Below, in pieces: positions 37,368 to 46,451 of a stretch of 46,451 nucleotides of DNA (position 1 is its first letter; every line of letters begins with the position of its first letter). Source of the stretch: Phallusia fumigata (Eukaryota > Chordata > Ascidiacea > Phlebobranchia > Ascidiidae); contig QXVZ01006461.1 in NCBI GenBank assembly GCA_008931825.1, forward strand, positions 1-46,451, read 5' to 3'. Under the pieces are notes generated by a model. The model did no database searches. It had not been told where the DNA came from and was given only the letters and a program-made list of their open reading frames with translations. A program made the translations under genes and the position numbers.

Positions 37368-37914
37368 TTATACATCAGTGCGTGGGCCGGGTACAGGACT
37401 TTTAGATAGACCTACAAAAACTTTAACATGAGCTACATACTAAAAAATCGGCTTTGATTTTGGGTGAATAATTCCAATATTAACTCACAAGACCCTAACC
37501 TAACTTAGCCGAAGTTTGGGAAGAAACCAAGTTGAACACAACTAAGCATTGGACCGCTTTTTCCTCTCCAGACCAGAGGAAACCAACAAACCCTTGCCTT
37601 TTATCTACCCTGGCCGGCTAAAAACGCCCTTTTTCGCCAGCTATTGATCCAAATGGCCTAGTTAATTTTACCCACTACATATAATGATTACCTTTTCAAA
37701 GGAGACTAACAAAATCTGCTCATAAAAAAATACACTAAAAACTGGCGGCAAACACATAGCGAGGGTAAGTTTTAAGAGGAAATAGGCTACCTTAAATCAT
37801 AGTTACATAAAAGTCCTAATGTCAATACATGTATAAAATCCTGAGGGTCAATAAAAAACTGCTGACGTAGTAAACACTTCTCCCTTTCTCTTTGTGTGAC
37901 GTTTGTGAGCATTC

Positions 37915-37940
37915 AGTGAGTCATTGACGGTAAACAAAGA
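37915..37940. promoter_or_regulatory. Conserved AP-1/forkhead-like block upstream of gene A
   Basis: TGAGTCA (AP-1 consensus) is followed 6 bp later by GTAAACAAAG (forkhead-like). The whole block of about 25 bp is identical at 41627-41651 upstream of gene B, although neighbouring duplicated DNA has diverged clearly. It lies about 1.46 kb upstream of the gene A start. Confidence 0.5.
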
Positions 37941-38196
37941 GTTGTGGTTGATTCAACGGGCACTCAGTACGTTGCTGGACAACAATCCACCTCGTCCTAC
38001 TTTTAGTAAACTAATATAACACTCAACAATATTAAGACACCCTCAAACATCGCAGCAGATAATTGCACAAAGCTTAGGAAAAGAATCGAGCCCAATGTCG
38101 TGCATTTAAACTGGTCAACAGTTCGGTTCGGCACGTTGGTACGGTACGCAGCAAAAACCGTCGAAAGGTACGGGACAGTGCATGGTACTGTACGCC

Positions 38197-38275
38197 TTTT
38201 GCAACGGGGTACGTGATACGCTTATCTCAATACGTACCGTACCGTACCGTACCGTACCGTACCGCCGTTGCAAAA
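38197..38275. repeat. Palindromic element with GTACC microsatellite
   Basis: The left arm TTTTGCAACGGGGTAC is matched in inverted form by the right arm GTACCGCCGTTGCAAAA. The centre holds about six tandem GTACC units. Related GGTACG/GTACGG words are scattered over 38125-38195. It could fold into a long hairpin and looks like a small MITE or its end. Confidence 0.6.
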
Positions 38276-38354
38276 CATTGGCACTTGCCACGTTGCCACC
38301 TTGATTGACGAATTGAAGGTAAAAGATGCTCTTTTACATCTCCTCTACTCATCC

Positions 38355-38500
38355 TAATTTTTCACTTTACAATGCCAAATTAGTACACCAAACCACGTCT
38401 TATTTAGGCTACATGTTTATTCAAAACAACTGCTTACTGTGAGATATTTGTTTCACTGCATTGTAGTTCACATCAGTCTGCAACATCGTAACGTTGCAAT
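38355..38500. repeat. Dispersed repeat fragment shared with the 23.2-kb element
   Basis: TTCACTTTACAATGCCAAAT and ACACCAAACCACGT with following sequence align with 23205-23340 inside the pogo-like element. Terminal repeats are not present here, so this copy is truncated. Confidence 0.6.
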
Positions 38501-38617
38501 CACTAGAGCTGACCAACCGCCAATATTACCCCACGCCTGACGGTAAGTTAAATGAAGGTGATTTTTCCGATCAACAACTATCTAAAAGACATATAGCTTG
38601 AACATAAACGTCTTCGA

Positions 38618-39152
38618 TTAAATCGGACTTTTTGGATGCGTGAAAACCTCGTGTTCATTGTGACCTAAAGTTGTGGAACATTCCCTTACTAACAGGTTAT
38701 ATTTGTTTTTCGGTTTTGGGTAAGGTAAGTAATACCGCCTTGAATTGCCCATTGACGGACGTCTGATTTGTGCATTTCTGTGTCGACAAGCACCTGTGCG
38801 TACACTGCCGTAAAGTCGTTTGGATATTTGTGGCACTAACAATGTTATTGACCGTTGTCCACTATCGGGTCGTTCGAGTGACAACTTATTTATTCCAGTA
38901 AGACTATTGTTTTTTAACGTTTGTGTTTTGATGTTGACACTGACTGACTTGGTGCCATGACTGACAGAACTGTGAATCTGCTCCAATCGAGTCTAACCTA
39001 TTTGTGACTTTGGGCCAATAGTGTTTAGCCACATTGCCGCTGTTGTAATTTCGCTGTTGTTTTGCAAACACTAGCACCCATTTTTTATAAACCTCTCTCG
39101 CTTTATTCTTGCCTCCGCTGCTGTCCTCTGACCTGCTCTCGAGCGTCACCAT
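38618..39152 (-). pseudogene. Overlapping open frames, possible frameshifted or spliced coding region
   Basis: Minus-strand frames of 82 codons (39152-38904, beginning MVTLESRSEDSSGGKNKAR) and 122 codons (38986-38618, basic, with RLYGSVRTGACRHRN and YYLPYPKPKNK) overlap in different frames. The second frame has a TAG just before the overlap, so a frameshift or a small splice would be needed to join them. No family is recognised and neither has a convincing exon border except a possible acceptor near 39170. Confidence 0.25.
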
Positions 39153-39829
39153 CCGGTTGTGTTGCCCTACTAAATCGTCGGTTTCTTTTGCCTTAGGTAA
39201 ATGAGTATTGCTGAGCTCATGGAAAAGCGCGTTTAAAGATGTTCTTAAATATATAAGTGACTACCCTATGCTGTGCTGATTTGTAGGAATATACTATTGA
39301 GTCGCGTCCCCGATGATTGCAGGTAGCGAATCATAGTTTTGCGAAAGAGAAAAAGTACATGTATTTAAGAATTCGAAGACGGTCCATAGAAAGTAAAAAA
39401 CACACGATGAAGCAATTTCGAAAACAATAAACCTGGTAAGTGATTCAGGAGGCGTGATAGAGATTTCCCTAATAAGTTTTCTTTCAACGGACCTGCTGAT
39501 TATTCCAGTCAAACTGTGCGCAGTGAGTCTTTGAAAATCACTCCCGGTTTTGGCAATTTTATTTAAAGTAGAATCCAAATACAGGTTTCACAAAAAACGC
39601 CGTGTCAGTTTTGCTTTAGTTGTTAATGTTTTTCAATTTATCACACATCCGTTTTTTGTCGCGCCGCTTCATAAACTTTATGTTTATAGTCCTGACACTA
39701 AAGAGGAGCCTCTAAAAGAAGACGGTGGTATAAGTAGGTTAAGAGGGGGAAAAGAAAAAATCCTGTACAAAACCACGTGTATTAACACAAAAATACAGTT
39801 TACGTCTGTGCAATTGACTTGGAGGGCAT

Positions 39830-40444
39830 TTAAGAACAGTTGGCCAGCATGCAGGCTTTGCACGCGGCGTTCTTCCAAACTTTCTTTCCAATGGCAGCAG
39901 GGCACTCTTCGGCACAAGAGGTGTTCTTGCACAACAACTTCTGGGCTCTACAGTTGCTCTTGCAGGTCGCGCAGTTTTCGTTGCTGCAGGTGTTTACCAA
40001 GCAGTTCCGTTTGCACAGTTTCTTGTTTACAACTGCAAGAGAAATATAAGATAAATTTCAGCCTTATAACAGCGATACTTAGTACAACCACTCCAATGTA
40101 AATTTATTCATTTAAATGTACGTCGTGTGGGTTGCAGTTTTTGTAAAAATCATTTAGCTGAAAAATCGTGACGTCGTTTTGCTATGAGGCGTTCGAAGCA
40201 TTCTGGGCTTTATTAAATTCTACTTACCAGTGGCGCATGTGGTAACACAAGTCGCTTTGCACGCCAGTTCTGTTTCGCAATCCTCACTGCAAACGTTACC
40301 ACACCAAAGGTCGCCAAGCTCTTCTCTTCTGGCCAGCTTGGCAGCTTTTTTCGCCGCCTTTCTTTCGGCTTTGTTCTGGCCGGCATGCACCACCGCCACC
40401 ACGAGGAGACAAACAATAACCGAAAGCAGGAATCTTTTTGCCAT
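39830..40444 (-). CDS. Secreted cysteine-rich protein B, two exons, 139 aa
   Basis: Tandem paralogue of A. Exons are 40444-40228 and 40032-39830, with a GTAAGT donor, CTCTTGCAG acceptor and phase-1 intron of 195 bp. The signal peptide covers residues 1-21. Residues 22-42 form a long Lys/Ala/Arg stretch (NKAERKAAKKAAKLARREE) before the first cysteine at 48. Eighteen cysteines: C-x3-C-x3-C-x5-C-x3-C-x3-C, x8, then C-x3-C-x4-C-x4-C-x2-C-x3-C-x6-C-x4-C-x3-C-x13-C-x2-C-x4-C, ending NCS as in A. Cysteine positions are conserved while the residues between them change freely, which is typical of disulfide-rich secreted proteins. Function unknown. Confidence 0.9.
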
Positions 40445-42410
40445 TGCAATTTTTGTTCGGACTTTTTTTTAAACTAGCGTTAATCACTTCTTAATTCGCG
40501 CCTAAAAACATAAACAGGTTTGTTAGATTCTTTGTGACGTCGAAATGTGGACCCAGTGACGTGCGAGACTACATGGGAGACAATTGCCCGGCGGAAAGCA
40601 TGTCTGGAAAACGACAAGTTGCTGAATTTACCCTCGCAAATTTTGCGAAAAACGGAAAGGAGCGCATTTTAAAAACAAAATACAAAATCTGCTTTACTGT
40701 ACCTACAAAAGACGCACAGAAGTGGGTGTGCCTAAAACTGAGAATTTATTAATCTGATTTCAAGTTAATATGCAAGAAAAGGGTGTATGGTGCTTTACTT
40801 CTTTCTTTAACGTTGCATAATGACACAAAATTGGCGAATTACACTATCGCTACAAACATACCAAGCGCCGTTTGCTTTAATAAGCACAATCCAAATTGTT
40901 AAAACTTGTTAAAAAATCTTGCCCTTAAATAAACATTGACAGCCTGGCCAGCCAACACAATCGTATTCAATTGACAAAGCGGCAGAGGGGTAAGAATCTG
41001 GACTTGACTAATTTACCAAACTTATGTTATCATGTCAGTACTTTCAATTAGATACCAGTAAATGGGTCCGGGTATGAGTATTTTGAACTACAAATGCAAA
41101 TAGCCTTTTGCGTTAGACAATAAAATATTCCATAAATATCGTAATAAATATCAAAACGTCACAGACAACGAGTCCGCTTTCCTTTTCAGAAAAAATAATT
41201 CTAAAACTAACCAAATCACGTTTTTGTGAGAACGCTAAAAACATTTATTCAAACCCATCTACCCTTTGGGCGTATTTTCGACATCTTCTGCGGAAACCAA
41301 CAAACCTTTGCCTTTTATCGATTCCGCCCGGTGCATTTTTTCCCGCTAAGTATCGATTTAAATGACCTAGTTAAGTCAACCCACATGTTCCTAATGTGAG
41401 CCTTCTTGAGCGTGACTAAAAACATCTGACCATAAAAACACGCCGAAATCACTGGACGCAAACACACAGCGTGGGTGAAATGGAAGGAGAAATACGTTCA
41501 TACCTTTAAAGACAGTCAGATAAACTCCTGAAGTCAATACATCTACAGAAACCAGATGGTCGTTACAAAACTGCTGATGTGGTAAACATTTTGTCCATTT
41601 TCTTTGTTTGGGGTTGGTAAACAAAGAGTGAGTCATTGACGGTAAACAAAGCGCTGACCAATTCAATTGGCACCTATCAAGCTGCCGGGCAACAAAACAA
41701 CCCTTTGTATTCTTTGTCCTATATTTTAGGAAATTTCATCCAATAATAAACAATTTGACAAAGCATTTTGAATAAAATCAGGTCAGGAATGCACAGTCGT
41801 GCATGTGAACAGATCTAAGTTTTGAACGTTGCTTCATTTATTGTTGCAATAAGTTTTTTTGCTACAAACATTTTGTTCCCTTTTTTCAACATTTAATGCA
41901 ATTTTCGGAGACGTATTTTTGTTGGGCTACACTTTTCCATGTGTAGTACGCTTTGTATAAACGGCGAGTTGATGGAAATTCAGGATGCTACTTTATTCAT
42001 TGAATGAAGGTAGTATTGGTTTATTATTAAGCAGAAGGTTTTTGTGAAACAAACACATTGAGCGATTACAACGATAAAACAAATCCTACGACAATGCGAC
42101 AGAAATGGTAAAAAACTGTGGCCCGCGAATTGTAACTGGGACTATAAATGTTTTTCATACTATTGTAAAGAATAAACAGCGCAAAACCTTGTAAATAGCC
42201 CCCTGTTATGCACCCGGGTTATGCATAACAAGGGATATTTGTTTCCAACTTTCCCACGACCACGAAGACACGTACGAATTATGGAATCTTTTTCACATTT
42301 GAAACATGTACTATCATATAGTGGTTCTATTTTTGTTTTATTGAATCAATACAAACAATCGAAAGACAACTTTTCACAAAATTAGGCATTTTATGTTACT
42401 CAAGGATGTT
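40445..42410. other. Intergenic DNA between genes B and C
   Basis: About 40500-41760 is the duplicated upstream flank shared with gene A. The rest holds no exon I can support. Confidence 0.6.
41627..41651. promoter_or_regulatory. Conserved AP-1/forkhead-like block upstream of gene B
   Basis: This block is identical to 37915-37939 (TGAGTCA and GTAAACAAAG). A second GTAAACAAAG lies immediately to the left at about 41617-41626, so this copy carries two forkhead-like sites. It is about 1.2 kb upstream of the gene B start. Confidence 0.5.
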
Positions 42411-42947
42411 TTATCCAAACGTTTCAAATATTAAATCGAGACAGTGTTGTTTCATACAGTTATTACAAGACGGGTTATCGCGAAATATCGTAAGTGCAAC
42501 TCCGTTTGGGCAAACCTCCCGACAATGCTTTACAGCACAATTGTTGACGTCTCCTTTGCATGGGCTTATACAGGTATCACAAACGATCATATTGTTCTCA
42601 GGATTGTCGCGACACTCGTCCACGCATAGGCTCTGTTGATCCACTAAGTGGAAATAAAATTGTGAAAGTTTTTTTAAAGGTAAAGACAAACAAATTGCGG
42701 TCGCTACCGTTGTTTTTTCACAGCGTTTAATAAATTACGCAAACATCTTACCGCTTTCGTATTGGTCCTTACAACCAAGAGCACATTTTTTCGGTTTAGC
42801 GCATTGATCGGTGCATTGGCTTCCGCATTTCGCCTCCACCGCTCCCCACAGAAATTGACTTTGCTGCGACCTCTTGTGGTGAGAGCGACAGTTGACGGTG
42901 ACCGCCATGGTAAACAAAATCGTGAAGACTACCCAAGGAAATTTCAT
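42411..42947 (-). CDS. Secreted cysteine-rich protein C, two exons, 142 aa
   Basis: Same family as A, B and D. Exons are 42947-42752 and 42643-42411, with a GTAAGA donor, TTCCACTTAG acceptor and phase-1 intron of 108 bp. The signal peptide covers about residues 1-19. A short basic/Gln linker (HHKRSQQSQ) leads to the first cysteine at 41. Exon 1 has C-x3-C-x3-C-x5-C-x3-C-x3-Y: the sixth cysteine is a tyrosine. Exon 2 has 11 cysteines instead of 12: C-x3-C-x10-C-x2-C-x3-C-x6-C-x4-C-x3-C-x14-C-x2-C-x4-C, then LDLIFETFG. Mature total 16, again even. The C-terminal tail after the last Cys resembles protein D, so C and D form one subgroup. Confidence 0.9.
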
Positions 42948-44036
42948 TTTGACTCTACCGACATATTTAGCTAAAGGAAAAACACTTTTGAAAACGACAT
43001 GCTACTGAAAGTTACAATGTACAGCATAAATATTCAGCAGACAGCTAATTGGATATTTCAATCAAAATTGGATATTTTAATCCATTTGCGGCTGATTTGA
43101 TTTCCGAAAAAGTACGAACGGCAAACTAGAACATTATATCGGGAAAAGCACTGTCTAAGCTTTTCAAAAGCAAACCCAACCTTCAACAAGCGATTTCAAC
43201 TTCCGCAAGTCTACGCAGCAACCTTGTCTAGCACTGGACTATCCTGTAAGTAAAGTCTGTTGTTCCATATTAATAGTAGTAATGGCTCACTAATTAACTG
43301 GACTAAGCCCGAACGCAAACATGATCGACATTGTTTGATAAGTCAACTGTTCCAGTGTTCATGTACGATGGTCTTGGTTCTTTACCACAACTTGCGTTTC
43401 GCCACCTTGACGTTAAACACATATTTTTATCGCAGAATATTGACCCGATTTAGACACTCGATTCGATCGAGTCGATTTATGTTGCAAAAACTTGACTTCA
43501 TAACCGACTTTACTGCCCCAAAAGACTCGACTTTACTTGTGTCACTGCTGGAATTTTCAACTTAATTCGAGTCATCACGTGCAAAGACTCAGTTTACTGT
43601 ACTGCTTACTGCCTTACGATCTTTACACGAGAATTTCGATACCACGACAGTACAATTATTAGCTATGTCTTTATTGTCAGCATCAAACAACTATTACAAT
43701 GGACGTGAATACATATGAATATGTCAGTTGTGTCGATGGTGGTTTGTTTACGTGTTGGACTTTACCCGGAAAAAACAGGTTTCTTAACAAGCTTTTTGCA
43801 GTCAACGATGACGAATTTGTTCAAAAATCATTTTTGCTTAAAATCATTTTTGCTAATATTTCACTTAAAATCAGTATTTACTGAAAAAAATTCAAAAGTA
43901 AGTTTCAAGCAAGCTTTTTACTCACTCTAACGCTTTAAACTGCCAAGGCTGACTGCACAAAGCTCGTTGGGAAACTCGCTTGGAGCGTGAAAACCCATGA
44001 AAACAAACAACTCCACCACCGAGTAACCCGCATTTA
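42948..44036. other. Intergenic DNA between genes C and D
   Basis: No gene recognised. A 101-codon plus-strand frame at 43260-43565 has no splice context or similarity. A small palindromic ACTCGATTCGATCGAGTCGA is at about 43457-43476. Confidence 0.5.
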
Positions 44037-45073
44037 TTAAGGCAGAGGGGCCCCAAATGACGCAAGGATGACGTTGGAGCAGGTGCGACGCATGCATGAC
44101 GAGCATTCCTCATCTGCCCTCAGTGTCGCGAGCGTCACATCGCCTTCGTGCACCGGGCACACAGTGGCGCATGACCGTTGTGCGCAAGCGGTGTAGATGT
44201 CCCTGCATACTAAATTGCAAGTATCGCAGGGGACTGCGTGGGGTTGATCACGACAGTGTGAAATGCATGGCCCCTTGCAGGCATCATAACCATCCCCTGC
44301 AGAAAAAACAAAACATTGGTGAATGCGACATAAAAAAGTTTGTGACAAAAACTGTGGACTGTACATTTTATTAGGATATAGTTTTGTCCGCCTAAGGAAG
44401 TTTCTTCATAATTTTTGTGTGTTAAATATAGGCAGATTGTTGCAGTCTACCACAGCGCTGTACAGAAAAAGATTTATAAGCTAAAGCACAGCTGTTTAAT
44501 TTTTGTGCACGGGGTACGTAAAAAAGACTGCCTTAATTTTTTTGGCTATAAAACGTTCCTTTACCCACCTTTTACCGTACGCGTCAGTTAAGTATAACTG
44601 ACCTTTCAGCATTTTTTAAATATACTACTCTCAGATATACAACACTTTAGCAGTTGTGGATGTAATCAGGTTTTGCTCCCCCAACACGTAAATTTTGACA
44701 CAATTTTTATCGAAGTTCAGGGGTGGCCTACGTGTTTACAATCGGCGTCAATGACTACAATGGAGCAGAAAATTACAGTATTACTTCGAAATAGTGCATT
44801 GGGAAAAAAATTGTATTGTGCCAAAATATGACTTCACGTGTAAAAATTTAGCAATTAGAAATGGGATGCTTAGTACAAATCAAAATATCTATCTAACTTC
44901 GCGCACTTACTGTTTAGACACCCCTGGTTGCAATTGTTGGCACAATTTAGAGCACCCTGACAGGCAGACTTGCATTTAGTGCCACATTTCCTGGCGGCTT
45001 CCTGTACAAGTTTGTCTGCAAGCACCGCACCTAGGCAGCAGAGAGTCAAGACAAAAACTACTGGTGTTTTCAT
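44037..45073 (-). CDS. Secreted cysteine-rich protein D, two exons, 140 aa
   Basis: First gene of the array in transcription direction. Exons are 45073-44911 and 44296-44037, with a GTAAGT donor, TTTTTCTGCAG acceptor and phase-1 intron of 614 bp. The signal peptide covers about residues 1-19 (MKTPVVFVLTLCCLGAVLA). The linker is only about ten residues and the first module cysteine is at 30. Pattern: C-x3-C-x3-C-x5-C-x3-C-x3-C, x8, then C-x3-C-x3-C-x8-C-x2-C-x3-C-x6-C-x4-C-x3-C-x17-C-x2-C-x4-C, then SNVILASFGAPLP. Mature total 18 cysteines. The pattern matches A and B except for loop lengths. No known family recognised. Confidence 0.9.
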
Positions 45074-46451
45074 GTTAAAGTTTTCACAATTTGTTTGGTT
45101 GAAATCTGTAGATAAAATGGCCTGATGTTAGTTTTGCTAACCCTTGGTTATCGATAGTAAAGAAACTACAATAATTCATTTCACTTCAAAACTTTACATT
45201 GTACTCCCAAATTCCCACAATGCGACAAACCACTCATATATCGCGCATCTTGACGAGCTTTTGACTGACCATGAAGCTTGTTCAACTTAACTTAATTGCA
45301 TCAGGTTGAAAAAGTGTTGACTGTCGCGTCCTACTCCCAATTTTCAAACTAAACGCAAGCGTGTTTAACGCACTCCTCAAGTTATATACTGCACTTGCAA
45401 GTTGCAAGAAAGTCAAAATCGGAACCATTGCAGTTTCGCGAAAGTTTATTGCAATATCAGCAGAATCAGATGGACTTTGCACGTCACACATGGCTTTATT
45501 GGTCCTTGTTCGTCACGATAAAAAGGTCACAGCCATAAATCGTTCGAATGGTTCCGCAATGCTGAGCGGGAAAACGGAAATTGCTGACTCTGCGTCCCAG
45601 ATTTTGCCGCAAGCTTGCACAAATGCAAATTGACTTCCTGGCGTTTGCAAATCTTTGATGAGAAACTAGAGGCTAAACCAGTGTTTCCCAGCCGGGGTGC
45701 CGCGGCACACCAGGGCTCAGGGGTGATGCGACGAATTTTCTGGAATTGTTCTTCTAATAAATTACCAATATGATGGTTAGCGGCACAAATCCATTAAAAT
45801 TATCGCCCTTCCTTACGAAGTTTCTTTGATCGGTGGCCAGCCCTTCCTATCGCGGCGGAAATTTATCGGCTACGGGATCGACAAGATCTTTTTTAATAAT
45901 GCACGATCGACTGGTCACATTTGCAACAAAAAACAAGGGACCCAAAAAATTGTTACTGTTGCGGCTGTTTTTGTTTAAAGTTGTATCGCAAGAGGCAGCA
46001 AAGCATATACGAAAGCATCTAGTTGTTGGGTGTTAGCTTAAAAAAGTTATTATTATAAATCTCGTGAAGACATTACAAAATCTGACACGATTGACCAGTT
46101 GAGATTAGATGATTGAACGCGATTTACGTGTTGGCCACATCTGAACTACTGTATTTACGGTTTATTTTTTATCTTTAGTTCTCGGAGAGAAACCAGGCCA
46201 GTGATTTGATCCGCAATGTTGTTATGTCCTCCCTGGTGTCAACCAGCTCGCTACACGTATGCTCTCTGTCAGAAACAGAATTACATCAACAAACACAAAA
46301 ACCTGCATTCTATGACTGCCTGTATATGCAAAGCGGTAAACCAGTACAAAAAAACTTTTTTGCACTATTGTGAATGCTTACAATTATTATTTGCTTTGAA
46401 TAATGGTATTGGAAGTCGAAATACTAAAATTGAAATGTAAATTTAAGCAAT
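45074..46451. other. Region upstream of gene D to the window end
   Basis: Should contain the gene D promoter on the left. No exon could be supported. It includes the partial hAT-like end at 45679. Confidence 0.45.
45679..45730. mobile_element. Left end of a hAT-like element (partial)
   Basis: CAGTGTTTCCCAGCC followed by GGGGTGCCGCGGCACACCAG is a typical hAT MITE terminus with an internal hairpin. No inverted right end was found before the window edge, so the element is truncated or longer than the window. Confidence 0.5.

Larger units (their letters stand above)
36454..39829. other. Intergenic DNA between cysteine-rich genes A and B
   Basis: About 36500-38040 is homologous to about 40500-41760, the upstream flank of gene B. 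After that come a palindromic GTACGG-rich element (38197-38275), a dispersed repeat fragment (38355-38500) and open frames of doubtful status at 38618-39152. No gene is certain. Confidence 0.6.

Noticed and set aside
39550-40101. 183-codon plus-strand frame opposite gene B
   Set aside because: Shadow of the cysteine codons of gene B exon 2 on the other strand.
43260-43565. 101-codon plus-strand frame between genes C and D
   Set aside because: No splice context, similarity or composition typical of a gene; likely chance.

Overview
The window is animal nuclear DNA: AT-rich, split into many short exons, with introns mostly of 60-1500 bp that obey GT-AG, and with one 31-N assembly gap. Chordate-type proteins (an AIP co-chaperone, a SECIS-binding protein that mixes features of vertebrate SECISBP2 and SECISBP2L, and a CYSTM1 protein) together with compact gene structure suggest an invertebrate chordate, most likely an ascidian of the Ciona type. 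The species is an inference.

Layout, left to right. 0.1-4.2 kb (minus): a C2H2 zinc-finger gene with a Gln/Thr-rich N-terminus and a non-coding first exon. 7.8-8.6 kb (plus): a two-exon CYSTM1 gene. 9.8-10.0 kb: a tRNA-derived SINE. 11.5-15.3 kb (minus): AIP, seven coding exons joined in phase to 330 aa. 16.2-18.3 kb: a weak unassigned exon and a cluster of CRE palindromes. 18.6-34.0 kb (minus): SECISBP2/SECISBP2L in 24 coding exons, one of them a predicted 7-nt microexon, with introns carrying a hAT MITE with a perfect 8-bp target duplication, a pogo-like MITE and a tandem repeat next to the gap. 35.7-45.1 kb (minus): four head-to-tail two-exon genes for small secreted cysteine-rich proteins of 135-142 aa, all with a phase-1 intron at the same place.

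The cysteine-rich cluster is the most novel part. The proteins share a signal peptide, a variable linker (strongly Lys/Ala/Arg-rich in two of them), a first CX3C-type module on exon 1 and a second module on exon 2, with 16 or 18 mature cysteines. Two members (A and B) come from a segmental duplication of about 2 kb that also copied upstream DNA, in which an AP-1/forkhead-like block remains nearly identical. I do not recognise the family; function is unknown, and secretion is the only firm functional inference.

The conserved genes have separate housekeeping roles (selenoprotein synthesis, HSP90 co-chaperoning, membrane stress module, transcription factor) and show no sign of working together. 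All exon coordinates were derived by hand from reading frame, splice sites and phase.
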